In this document: piece after piece, positions 8,667-16,908 of the stretch | Position numbering within the stretch: the first letter of the stretch is position 1 | Layout: the number at the start of each line of letters is the position of its first letter | Source: Allocoleopsis franciscana PCC 7113 | GTDB lineage: Bacteria > Cyanobacteriota > Cyanobacteriia > Cyanobacteriales > Coleofasciculaceae | Direction: 5' to 3' | Length of the DNA: 64,000 nucleotides | Assembly: GCF_000317515.1 (NCBI RefSeq) | Contig: NC_019738.1 | Location: 2,940,001 to 3,004,000 of the forward strand | The notes under the pieces: model-generated | The model's input: the letters and a program-made list of their open reading frames with translations, nothing else | Told to the model about the DNA's origin: nothing | Database searches by the model: none | Translations under genes and position numbers: made by a program

Positions 8667-9962
8667 GTGGAACGAAGTACTTGTCACTTCAGTAACAATG
8701 TCAGCGTTGATCGCGATCGCCGCCTCAAAGCCACCCTCATGGTTCTATTTGTCTGGGGTTTCGTCAGTTTACTCCACTGGCAACCCCAGACACAGTGGCT
8801 GATGGTGGGATTAACGGCAGTTCTGACGATTCAAACGGTACGAATGCTCATGGCAAAAGCGAACCCTCCCAGGGTAGAGGGTGATGCCGATTTGCCCACA
8901 GTCTCGATTCTGGTTCCCGCCAAAAATGAAAGTGTTGTCTTGCCCGATGTGGTTCATAGCCTATTCCACCTGAACTATCCCAGCACTCATCTGGATATCT
9001 GGATTGTGGATGACGGCAGTACTGATGAAACCCCCCAAATTTTGAGGAAATTACAAACTGAATTTCCGGGGTTACAGGTTCATCAACGGGAATCCAAAGG
9101 AGGTAAATCAGGAGCACTCAATGCAGTTTTTCCCTTCACACAAGGCGATATTGTACTCGTTTGCGATGCCGATGCTCAACTTCCTGCCAATTTTCTCCGG
9201 CAAACCGTACCTCTGTTTCAGAAGAGGGCGATTGGTGCAGTGCAAGTGCGAAAAGCGATCTTGAATGCAGATACCAATTTCTTAACTCGTTGCCAGCAGA
9301 TGGAAATGAGCTGTGATGTTTTTCTGCAAACCCATCGAATTGCAATAGGAGGAATGACTGAGCTTCGGGGCAATGGTATGTTAGTTCGTCGGGAACTGCT
9401 AGAAAAGTGCAACGGTTGGAGTGAGGACACCGTCACCGATGATTTGGATCTCTGCTTCAAGCTTTATCTGACAGGCACAGAAATTGAGTTTGTCATAGTT
9501 CCAGCGATTCAGGAAGAAGGAGTGACAACCTGGAGAGAGTTTTGGCATCAACACTGTCGTTGGGCAGAAGGTGGATATCAGCGTTACCTGGATTATTTTC
9601 CCCAAATCCTGACCTTGGGATGGGCTAAAGAAATCGATTTACTATTGTTTTTTCTACTACAGTTTATTCTCCCAATTGGACTTATTCCTGACTTACTCTG
9701 GACAATCTTTTATAGTCATCATCCAGTCTTATTTCCACTCCAGACACTACTGAGCATCATTCTGACAGTTGCTTTTATCGCCGGACTTTACCAATATCAA
9801 AAATTACGAGGAGGGTCTTTACTGTGGGCGACCATCCAAGGTTCTTTCTACATGGTGCATTGGATTCCAGTGATGATTGTGACCACCTTAAAGCTGTGTA
9901 TCAAACCACAGAAATTGAATTGGATTAAGACGGAGCATCGCGGTGGAATGAATTATGAATGA
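8667..9962 (+). CDS. Processive-type family 2 glycosyltransferase, membrane protein
   Basis: This 431-residue protein uses a GTG start; an internal ATG 25 codons later is an alternative. A GT-A catalytic domain (VSILVPAKNE, DDGSTDETP, DXD in CDADAQ, TVTDDLD, and Q-x2-RW in HQHCRWAEGG) is flanked by two N-terminal and three or four C-terminal membrane helices. This is the layout of cellulose/hyaluronan/poly-GlcNAc synthase-like and glycolipid beta-glycosyltransferases, which use nucleotide sugars at the cytoplasmic membrane. It overlaps the next gene by 8 nt. It may glycosylate the cluster's lipid product; the sugar is unknown. Confidence 0.85.
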   Translation: MERSTCHFSNNVSVDRDRRLKATLMVLFVWGFVSLLHWQPQTQWLMVGLTAVLTIQTVRMLMAKANPPRVEGDADLPTVSILVPAKNESVVLPDVVHSLFHLNYPSTHLDIWIVDDGSTDETPQILRKLQTEFPGLQVHQRESKGGKSGALNAVFPFTQGDIVLVCDADAQLPANFLRQTVPLFQKRAIGAVQVRKAILNADTNFLTRCQQMEMSCDVFLQTHRIAIGGMTELRGNGMLVRRELLEKCNGWSEDTVTDDLDLCFKLYLTGTEIEFVIVPAIQEEGVTTWREFWHQHCRWAEGGYQRYLDYFPQILTLGWAKEIDLLLFFLLQFILPIGLIPDLLWTIFYSHHPVLFPLQTLLSIILTVAFIAGLYQYQKLRGGSLLWATIQGSFYMVHWIPVMIVTTLKLCIKPQKLNWIKTEHRGGMNYE

Positions 9963-10872
9963 GGAAGCAGATAATCTTTTAGAAAAACAGAAAAAATACT
10001 TTACGTTAATTGGGTTAACCGTTTATGAAAGTCAATGCATTGAACATAAGCTAAAAATGCTGAGTAAGTTTATGCCTCTTCCCTATGATAAATTTCATAG
10101 TACCAAAGAAGAGTTTTTGTCAAGAGAAACATCCCTTGACAAAAAAACACTTGGTTTTGTCATTAATGAATTAAAAAAAAGGTCATTTACGTTAAATGAT
10201 GATGCAGAATTTTTAATTAACAAATTTGTGATTGAAAGAAATACTGTTGTTCATCACCTTGTGAAACTACCAGGATTTAATGTTAACACAGAGGAAGGAA
10301 TCGATAGAGGAATAAAATTTTTAGATGAATATAGAAAAACGATACAAGTAATTAATGATATTTTTGACCCAATTCTAATCTCAGTACATATTGTATTATG
10401 CGAAAATGCTAACACTGATGACATCAAATTATATCAAGAAAAACTGAATGAACTTTATTTACTCTTAAATGACTCATTAAAAAGAGCAGGCGGCTCTCTT
10501 GAAATAGAGTTTCATGACAATAATAATATTGATGATCGTTTTGATTCGTTAATTAAAAATCATTTGAATAAAAATGATTCGTCTGCATTGAACCCACAAA
10601 AAGAGAAAAAGAAGTTATGGAAAAAAACTAAAATTATTCAGGCATTGAGTCGGATTGCGGCAGATATAGCCAATCAAGATGGATGGATTGCCTTATCTGT
10701 TTGTGAACAACGGTTGAAAACAGAATGTCCTGACATAAAACCTGATGATTATGGGTTTAACACTATTCTGGAAATAATCAAAACATGCAATTTATTTGAA
10801 ATTAAAAAATCAAAACACAAAAAGCACAAAATCTCTGTTCGGTTCCATCAAGAAAGAAATGAAATTGGCTGA
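9955..10872 (+). CDS. Protein with C-terminal OST-HTH/LOTUS-like domain, AT-rich
   Basis: This is a 305-residue, Lys/Asn/Ile-rich protein. Residues about 215-300 (QALSRIAADIANQDGWIALSVCEQ..., then DDYGFNTILEIIK) resemble an OST-HTH/LOTUS RNA-binding domain. The N-terminal 190 residues are helical and of no recognised family (ESQCIEHKLKML..., NTVVHHL). Base composition is far more AT-rich than the genes on both sides, a sign of transfer. It overlaps the glycosyltransferase 3' end by 8 nt, so it would be translated with it. It may be unrelated to the pathway. Confidence 0.6.
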   Translation: MNEEADNLLEKQKKYFTLIGLTVYESQCIEHKLKMLSKFMPLPYDKFHSTKEEFLSRETSLDKKTLGFVINELKKRSFTLNDDAEFLINKFVIERNTVVHHLVKLPGFNVNTEEGIDRGIKFLDEYRKTIQVINDIFDPILISVHIVLCENANTDDIKLYQEKLNELYLLLNDSLKRAGGSLEIEFHDNNNIDDRFDSLIKNHLNKNDSSALNPQKEKKKLWKKTKIIQALSRIAADIANQDGWIALSVCEQRLKTECPDIKPDDYGFNTILEIIKTCNLFEIKKSKHKKHKISVRFHQERNEIG

Positions 10873-10892
10873 AATTAGAAAAATTGCGAATA

Positions 10893-12602
10893 ATGCTGGA
10901 TTTACTGATTCAAAACGGGTTAATTTTCGACGGTTTAGGCTCTGCGCCGATTCGCGGGGATATTGGCATTCAAAAGGGTCGAATTATTGCCATATCTCCA
11001 TCTTTACCTAACAATGCCCGTGAAGTGGTGGATGCTTCCGGATTGTGGGTTACGCCAGGATTTATCGATATCCACACCCACTATGATCTAGAGTTAGAGA
11101 TTGCACCGGGATTGAGTGAATCCGTTCGTCATGGCGTTACCAGCGTTGTGATTGGCAACTGTAGCTTGTCTGTTGCTGTTGGGAAACCCCAAATGCTGGC
11201 GGATATTTTTCAGAGAGTAGAGACGCTTTCCCATCGACTGATTGAGAAATGGTTAAAACAGTCGCTTTCTTGGCATACACCAGCCGAATATTTGAACCAT
11301 TTGCAGCAGTTGCCACTTGGCCCCAATGTTGCCCCTTTGTTTGGGCATAGTGCTTTACGCGCCCACGTCATGGGATTGGAACGTAGTCTGACAGTTCAGC
11401 CCTCAAAAACTGAACTAAAAACCATGCAACAAATAGCCGCAGATGCTTTAGATGCGGGATTTTTTGGCATTTCAATTGACATGTTTCCCTGGCATCGGAT
11501 GAGTGGAGAATGGCGGGGCTGCTCCATTCCGTCGCAACATGCCAAACTGGGTGAATACGCTATGTTAGCCAATCTGTGTCGGCAACGCGATCGGGTTTTT
11601 CAAGTCACTCCGAATTTACAGCGACTGGCTTCCTTTCTAGATATTCTCCGCATGGGTTTAGGCATTGGACAACGACCCCTGCGCCTAACCGTACTCTCCG
11701 CTTTAGATGCCGTACACGATCGCAAACTATGGCGAATATTTTCCCCTCTCCTGTTCATCTGGAACCGGATTCTCAGGGGCAATGTGCGCTTTCAAACCCT
11801 CACCGAACCCTTCACGATATACTCCGATGGCCCAGTCACGCCATTATTTGAAGAATTCTCCACAGGCGCACAACTTAATAGCTGTGAGTCACGACAAGAA
11901 CGGCAAAAATTGTGGCAATCTGAACGTTTCCGTCGTCAGTTTCGACAAGAATGGAGCAATCCGTGGCGTAAGTCATTCCATCGTCAGTTGGAATTGATGG
12001 AAATTGTCCGGTGTCCTGAAGTGAGTTGGCAAGGGTTGAGTTTTGCCGAAATTGCCCGCCAAAAGCAACAAGATCCGGTGGATTTCTTCATCCAGGCGTT
12101 GCATCACTACGACACCGATCTAGGCTGGGTGGCAACGGGAGCCAACGATCGCTTAGAACCCCGTCTAGCTATGATGCAGCACCCCTATATCTTGCCCGGT
12201 TTTACGGATGCGGGTGCCCATGTCCGTAACCTCGGCTACTATGATGGAGCTTTATCGTTGCTTAAACAAGCTGTTACCACTCATTTCCTCTCTCCTGAAA
12301 CCGCTATTCATCGCGTCACCGGAGAACCTGCTCAATGGTTTCGTCTCGATACCGGAGTTCTGAAAATTGGCGCTAAAGCCGATCTGGTTTTACTCAATCC
12401 GCAAGCTTTGAACCAGCCCATCAGCCCACAAGTAGAAATATCAGATCCAGTCTTAGATGGCGAACTTCGTAGGGTCAAACGTGGGTCAGATGATATCGTG
12501 CAAGCTGTTTATATTAATGGGATTCAGGCTGTTCATCAAGGTCAAGTTTGTGAACAATTGGGGCGCGAACAACTGGGAACTGTTTTATCTCCCATACTTT
12601 AG
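10893..12602 (+). CDS. N-acyl-D-amino-acid deacylase-like amidohydrolase
   Basis: The ATG at 10893 (MLDLLIQNGLIFDG) is preferred over a TTG 9 nt upstream. The 569-residue protein shows the amidohydrolase/D-aminoacylase layout: an N-terminal beta-sandwich strand (IQKGRIIAI), GFIDIHTHYD metal-binding motif, HGVTSVVIGNCS, late TDAGAHVRNLGY with the catalytic Asp, and a closing GVLKIGAKADLVLLNP. Members hydrolyse N-acyl-D-amino acids, dihydropyrimidines or related amides. Together with a GH3-type amide-forming enzyme this gives the cluster an amide-making and an amide-breaking activity. The exact substrate is not predictable. Confidence 0.85.
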   Translation: MLDLLIQNGLIFDGLGSAPIRGDIGIQKGRIIAISPSLPNNAREVVDASGLWVTPGFIDIHTHYDLELEIAPGLSESVRHGVTSVVIGNCSLSVAVGKPQMLADIFQRVETLSHRLIEKWLKQSLSWHTPAEYLNHLQQLPLGPNVAPLFGHSALRAHVMGLERSLTVQPSKTELKTMQQIAADALDAGFFGISIDMFPWHRMSGEWRGCSIPSQHAKLGEYAMLANLCRQRDRVFQVTPNLQRLASFLDILRMGLGIGQRPLRLTVLSALDAVHDRKLWRIFSPLLFIWNRILRGNVRFQTLTEPFTIYSDGPVTPLFEEFSTGAQLNSCESRQERQKLWQSERFRRQFRQEWSNPWRKSFHRQLELMEIVRCPEVSWQGLSFAEIARQKQQDPVDFFIQALHHYDTDLGWVATGANDRLEPRLAMMQHPYILPGFTDAGAHVRNLGYYDGALSLLKQAVTTHFLSPETAIHRVTGEPAQWFRLDTGVLKIGAKADLVLLNPQALNQPISPQVEISDPVLDGELRRVKRGSDDIVQAVYINGIQAVHQGQVCEQLGREQLGTVLSPIL

Positions 12603-12615
12603 CTGAAGATACCTT

Positions 12616-13053
12616 ATGAGTAACCTCAATCCTACTCTCCGGCAGACGTTGAGCAATCGAATTAACGACCAAATTTTGGAGCATCCGTTTACAGACTACT
12701 GGGATATCTTTGTCCTCAAACACCAGCACCCCATTAATGTTGCTCTCCATATAGTGGGGATAATCTTCTTTTACAGCTTGCTTTTTTGGACTTGGAAGTT
12801 GCAAAATTTCTGGTTCCTCTTGGGCTTGCCGCTCACTCAGTTAATAGGATTAACGGGGCATTTTCTGTTTGAGCAGAGTCATATCGATCGACAAGATGCT
12901 GTATTTTCTTGGCGAGCTTCTTGCTGTTTAGGTCGAATGCTATTAAGGATTCTTTTAGGCAAATATGGAGAGGATATCCGCCAACGGCAAGAGGTATTAC
13001 AGCAGTATCAGTCAAAAGGAGATTCAACTGACATCTGTCTTGAAAATGGGTAA
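12616..13053 (+). CDS. Mpo1-like (DUF962/YGL010w) membrane protein
   Basis: This 145-residue protein lies 13 nt after the amidohydrolase. It has the pattern of the Mpo1/YGL010w family: HPFTDYWDIFVLKHQHPINVALHIVG, two membrane helices, and GLTGHFLFEQSHIDRQDAVFSW. Yeast Mpo1 is an Fe(II)-dependent dioxygenase for alpha-oxidation of 2-hydroxy fatty acids. Conserved His residues (H34, H36, H42, H74) are present. This adds another O2-dependent lipid enzyme to the cluster. Assignment is from remembered family pattern. Confidence 0.65.
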   Translation: MSNLNPTLRQTLSNRINDQILEHPFTDYWDIFVLKHQHPINVALHIVGIIFFYSLLFWTWKLQNFWFLLGLPLTQLIGLTGHFLFEQSHIDRQDAVFSWRASCCLGRMLLRILLGKYGEDIRQRQEVLQQYQSKGDSTDICLENG

Positions 13054-13110
13054 TGGGTAATGGGGTAGAGAGATTTTCATTGTTTGTTGTGAGCGCTAGC
13101 TCATGGGAAG

Positions 13111-13202
13111 TCTTGCACCAAGCATTTTTACCCCTCCCCAGCCCTCCGGTTATCAAGGGGAGGGAGTTAAATTCCCCCCTTAACAAGGGGGGTGGTGCAA
13201 GA
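13111..13202. repeat. Palindromic dispersed element with TCTTGCACCA terminal inverted repeats, copy 1
   Basis: The element starts TCTTGCACCA and ends with the perfect reverse complement TGGTGCAAGA. Inside are CCCCTCCCC...GGGGAGGG and CCCCCCTT...AAGGGGGG palindromes. It matches the element at 14586-14686 and sits between the Mpo1-like and Rieske genes. Confidence 0.75.
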
Positions 13203-13278
13203 TGTGAATTCAACCAACGGCTGAACGATATCAGTCATAAAGCAAATCACAGAGAGAAAAAATACCAGGTTTTAAGCC

Positions 13279-14313
13279 ATGCAAATCTTCAACAACTGGA
13301 ATGTCGTTGCTAAGGGTTGGTATATTGCCTGTCCCAGTCATGAATTACTGAAGGGAAAAGTAAAATCTTTAGAGGTTTGTGGGCAAAGAATTGTGATATT
13401 TCGGGGTGAGGATGGGCAAGTGCGGGCAATGGATGCTTATTGCCCTCATCTTGGGACAGATTTGGGAATTGGACAGGTTGATGGCAATTGGATTCGTTGT
13501 GCGTTTCATCATTGGGCATTTGATGAAACAGGGCATTGTCAGAACATTCCCTGTCAGCCGGAAATTCCTGCTAAAGCTAAATTACAAGCTTATGCAACGG
13601 AAGAAAAGTATGGGTTTATTTGGATTTATCCAGACGCATCAGCACCAGAGAAAGTCGCTGATTTTGATGAACTTAAAAACAAAGCGATCGCTATTCAATA
13701 TGATCGAGCCTTTGAGCGGAGTTGCCATCACCACATTTGCATGATGAATGGGATTGATGCTCAACATTTAAAGACGATTCATCATCTCGACATCAAAATG
13801 GAATTGTCTTTGGATCGAGATGAATCAGGGACACAAATGGATTTCACAATGCGGGGGCAGTTTCCTCAAACAACTTTTCGGGAACGCTTAGGGCAGAGAT
13901 TTTTAGGTTCTACCTATGAATATTCAATGCGGTATGCTCATGGCTGCATCGGCTTGCTAACGATGATGAAAAATGTACGGTTTTTTTCTCCACTACAGAT
14001 GATTTTTGCCTACACCCCCATCACACCGGGAAGAACGCGAATTCAACCCATTTATGTGACCGAAAAGCGCCGAGGCATCGGGGGGTGGCTGCTGAGTCAG
14101 TTCTTGCTATTGTGTACTCGCTTGGCTTACTACATGCTCAGAGATGAAGACGGCGAGATTTATGACAATATTCGATTTAATCCGAAGGTACTCCTGGGTA
14201 TTGATACGCCCTTGGTTCAGTATATGGACTATGTGAACAAGTTAGAACCGTCGCAATGGTCGCTGACGAAAACAGATGCTTCTGTTAAGCATGAGACGTT
14301 TCAAAGATTTTAG
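13279..14313 (+). CDS. Rieske non-heme iron oxygenase (copy C)
   Basis: This is a 344-residue protein. The Rieske motif is CPHLGTDLG...CAFHHW, and the mononuclear iron motif is NGIDAQHLKTIH (D-x2-H-x4-H). It is paralogous to the Rieske protein at 6021-7052, with the same GWYIACPS opening and RGIGGW near the C-terminus. It is last in the plus-strand arm and is separated from the Mpo1-like gene by 225 bp containing a palindromic repeat, so it may have its own transcript. It presumably uses the ferredoxin of the minus-strand arm. Confidence 0.88.
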   Translation: MQIFNNWNVVAKGWYIACPSHELLKGKVKSLEVCGQRIVIFRGEDGQVRAMDAYCPHLGTDLGIGQVDGNWIRCAFHHWAFDETGHCQNIPCQPEIPAKAKLQAYATEEKYGFIWIYPDASAPEKVADFDELKNKAIAIQYDRAFERSCHHHICMMNGIDAQHLKTIHHLDIKMELSLDRDESGTQMDFTMRGQFPQTTFRERLGQRFLGSTYEYSMRYAHGCIGLLTMMKNVRFFSPLQMIFAYTPITPGRTRIQPIYVTEKRRGIGGWLLSQFLLLCTRLAYYMLRDEDGEIYDNIRFNPKVLLGIDTPLVQYMDYVNKLEPSQWSLTKTDASVKHETFQRF

Positions 14314-14585
14314 ACCTCAATCCGGTGTATAGGGTAGAAAAGTTGATCTCATGCACCCTTGGGGTAGGAATTTTTCAGGGGCGATCGCACTTTAATCTTT
14401 ATCAAAAGTTCATAAAGCTTCCGTAATTCCTCAGATCTGGAAAAGTTCCGTATTTATTCCGATCCCCTGACGCAAAAATTCGAGAACAATAGGTGTAATC
14501 CTTTGCATTCTAAACAGTCCATCAAACAAACTTAATCTTTCTTCAAAAGGACTTAACAAAACTTCAAAAACTAGGTTACCTCAGA

Positions 14586-14686
14586 TCTTGCACCAAGCCC
14601 TTGTACCCCTCCCCAGCCCTTCCCTGATCAAGGGGAGGGAGCTAGATTCCCCCCTGGATCAGGGGGGTTAGGGGGGTGATGCAAGA
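14586..14686. repeat. Palindromic dispersed element with TCTTGCACCA-type ends, copy 2
   Basis: It starts TCTTGCACCA and ends TGATGCAAGA (one mismatch to a perfect inverted repeat), with the same internal CCCCTCCCCAGCCCT and CCCCCCT blocks as copy 1. It lies in the 466-bp gap before the histidine kinase; nothing else recognisable was seen there. Confidence 0.75.
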
Positions 14687-14779
14687 TGTGAGTTACCCTA
14701 ACTTTCCCCCTCTCCTTAGCTTGCAACCTCAATAATCAGTAATTTGCTCCTTTGCAATTCTGCTACTTTTGAATAGCCC

Positions 14780-16888
14780 ATGCTGCAATCGATACAAGAC
14801 TTTTTCTCCGGAAATTTCATGGCACACGGCTACTGCTTCCTCTGGAAGCCGGAATTAGTGTGGTTGCACGCCGGCTCGGACTTTTTGATTGGTCTTGCCT
14901 ACTACTCAATTCCTCTGATGCTGCTCTATTTTGTGCGTCAGCGTCAGGATGTGCCTTTCCAAGGAATTTTTCTGCTGTTTAGTGCCTTTATTTTGTCCTG
15001 TGGCACGGGTCATTTACTGGAAATATTGACGCTTTGGCATCCGGTTTATTGGCTATCGGGTTTGATGAAAGCCATTACTGCAATAGTTTCTCTATATACG
15101 GCTTCAGAATTAGTGCCTCTAATCCCACAGGCGTTAGCATTACCCAGTCCAGCCCAACTTGAAGCCGCAAACATAGCTCTGGAAAAAGAAATTGTTGAGC
15201 GCAAGGAAGCGGAGAATGCCTTACGCCAAGCGAAACAAGAGTTAGAACAACGGGTAGAGGAACGAACCAGAGAGCTAGCAAGAGCCAATCAAGTGTTGCA
15301 ATCTGAAATCATTGAGCGGGAGTTAGCCGAGTTAGCATTGGCAGAGCGTGAACGATATTTGGCGGCTTTAGCCGAAGTACAGCACAGCTTGTTGTCACTC
15401 AAAGGGGATAAAAACTACTACACCTCAATTTTGGAGCTGCTGGGGCAATCGGCTAAAGCCAGTCATGTTTATGTGTTTGAGAATTTTTACGATACTAGGG
15501 GTGAGTTGTGGAGCCGTCCCTGTGCCCAGTGGTATGTTCCTCACCTCTACAGTGAAGGTGATAGTGCCAAATGTCCTTATTTGCCTTATGAAACCTGCTT
15601 ACCCCGATGGACTGAGATTTTGGCACGGGGTGAAACCATTATGGGACTCGTCAGCGAATTTCCTGAAGAAGAGCGTTTTACTCTAGAGCAAATGGGGATT
15701 TTATCACTATTAGTTTTGCCCCTATGCGTGAACGATCAGTTCTTTGGGTTCATTGTCTTCGATAACTGTACAAAGGCAAAGGTATGGTCAGCATCGGCAG
15801 TGGACTTGTTAAGGGCGGCGGCGGCGGCACTCTCACTTCAGCACGAGCGTTTTAAAGCAGAGGTGGCGCTGCGGCACTCAGAAGCTCAGCTTAGAGAACA
15901 AGCGACTCAACTAGAGCAAGCGCTGAATAAGATTAAGCAAACCCAAACCCAGCTAGTACAAAGTGAAAAAATGTATAGCTTGGGCATGATGGTAGCTGGC
16001 ATTGCCCATGAAATTAATAATCCAGTCGGTTTTGTTTATGGGAATATTACCCCAGCCAGCGAATCGATCCAAGACCTGCTGACACTGGTCAATCTTTATC
16101 GGCAGCACTATCCAAATCCAGTACCTGTCATTCAGGAGTATGAAGAGACGATAGACTTAGACTTTATCATGGATGATTTGCCGAAGCTATTGCAATCGAT
16201 GAAAGTGGGAGCCGAGCGAATTCGTGATATTGTCGCCTCTCTGCGGACATTCTCGCGCACCGATCAATCGCAAATGAAGCGAGTGAATATTCACGAAGGT
16301 CTCGATACGACCTTACAAATTTTGCAGCATCGGCTGAAGAAAAAGCCGGGACGCCCTGCTATTGAGGTGATAAAAAAGTACGGAAGAATCACTTCTGTCG
16401 AGTGTTATTCGGGACAGATCAATCAAGTCTTTATGAATATTTTGGCGAATGCGATTGATGCTTTGGAGTCGATGATTATTAGCAGTGAACATATCGAAAG
16501 TGAGACGATGGTGGCTCACCCTTCGCCTCAGATTCAGATTTATACAGAGCTGATAGACGCGAGGGAATCTATTTCTAACTTACCGAGTGTCGTTATCCGA
16601 ATTATCGACAATGGCCCCGGCATGACCGAACGAGTTAGGCTTCTGCTTTTTGATCCTTTTTTTACAACCAAACCTATAGGTCAGGGAACGGGTCTGGGGT
16701 TGTCCATTAGTTATCAAATTATTGTGGCAAAACACGGGGGGCAAATACGATGTGTATCCGCACCCGGACAGGGCACTGAGTTTATTATTGAGATTCCCAT
16801 TCGGCAGTGCCATCGCAAGTTTTCTCCTAGCCGTCAAGATAGTTCAGAACCACAAGTATTGCCTGCAAAAAATTGGCAGCTTTGCTAA
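14780..16888 (+). CDS. Histidine kinase with ethylene-receptor-type copper-binding membrane domain
   Basis: This is a 702-residue protein. Three N-terminal membrane helices match the ethylene-binding domain of plant ETR1 and Synechocystis SynEtr1: SDFLIGLAYYSIP with Asp34, and SCGTGHLLEI with Cys74 and His78 at the copper-ligand positions. The residue equivalent to ETR1 Glu38 is Met. A coiled coil (about 130-195), a GAF-like domain (about 200-360), a second coiled coil, a HisKA box (GIAHEINNPVGFV, His about 411) and an HATPase domain (NILANAIDAL, DNGPGM, GQGTGLGLSI) follow. No receiver domain and no adjacent response regulator gene are seen. It probably senses ethylene or a similar ligand. 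Confidence 0.88.
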   Translation: MLQSIQDFFSGNFMAHGYCFLWKPELVWLHAGSDFLIGLAYYSIPLMLLYFVRQRQDVPFQGIFLLFSAFILSCGTGHLLEILTLWHPVYWLSGLMKAITAIVSLYTASELVPLIPQALALPSPAQLEAANIALEKEIVERKEAENALRQAKQELEQRVEERTRELARANQVLQSEIIERELAELALAERERYLAALAEVQHSLLSLKGDKNYYTSILELLGQSAKASHVYVFENFYDTRGELWSRPCAQWYVPHLYSEGDSAKCPYLPYETCLPRWTEILARGETIMGLVSEFPEEERFTLEQMGILSLLVLPLCVNDQFFGFIVFDNCTKAKVWSASAVDLLRAAAAALSLQHERFKAEVALRHSEAQLREQATQLEQALNKIKQTQTQLVQSEKMYSLGMMVAGIAHEINNPVGFVYGNITPASESIQDLLTLVNLYRQHYPNPVPVIQEYEETIDLDFIMDDLPKLLQSMKVGAERIRDIVASLRTFSRTDQSQMKRVNIHEGLDTTLQILQHRLKKKPGRPAIEVIKKYGRITSVECYSGQINQVFMNILANAIDALESMIISSEHIESETMVAHPSPQIQIYTELIDARESISNLPSVVIRIIDNGPGMTERVRLLLFDPFFTTKPIGQGTGLGLSISYQIIVAKHGGQIRCVSAPGQGTEFIIEIPIRQCHRKFSPSRQDSSEPQVLPAKNWQLC

Positions 16889-16908
16889 AGCTGAGACTCG
16901 TTAGATTT

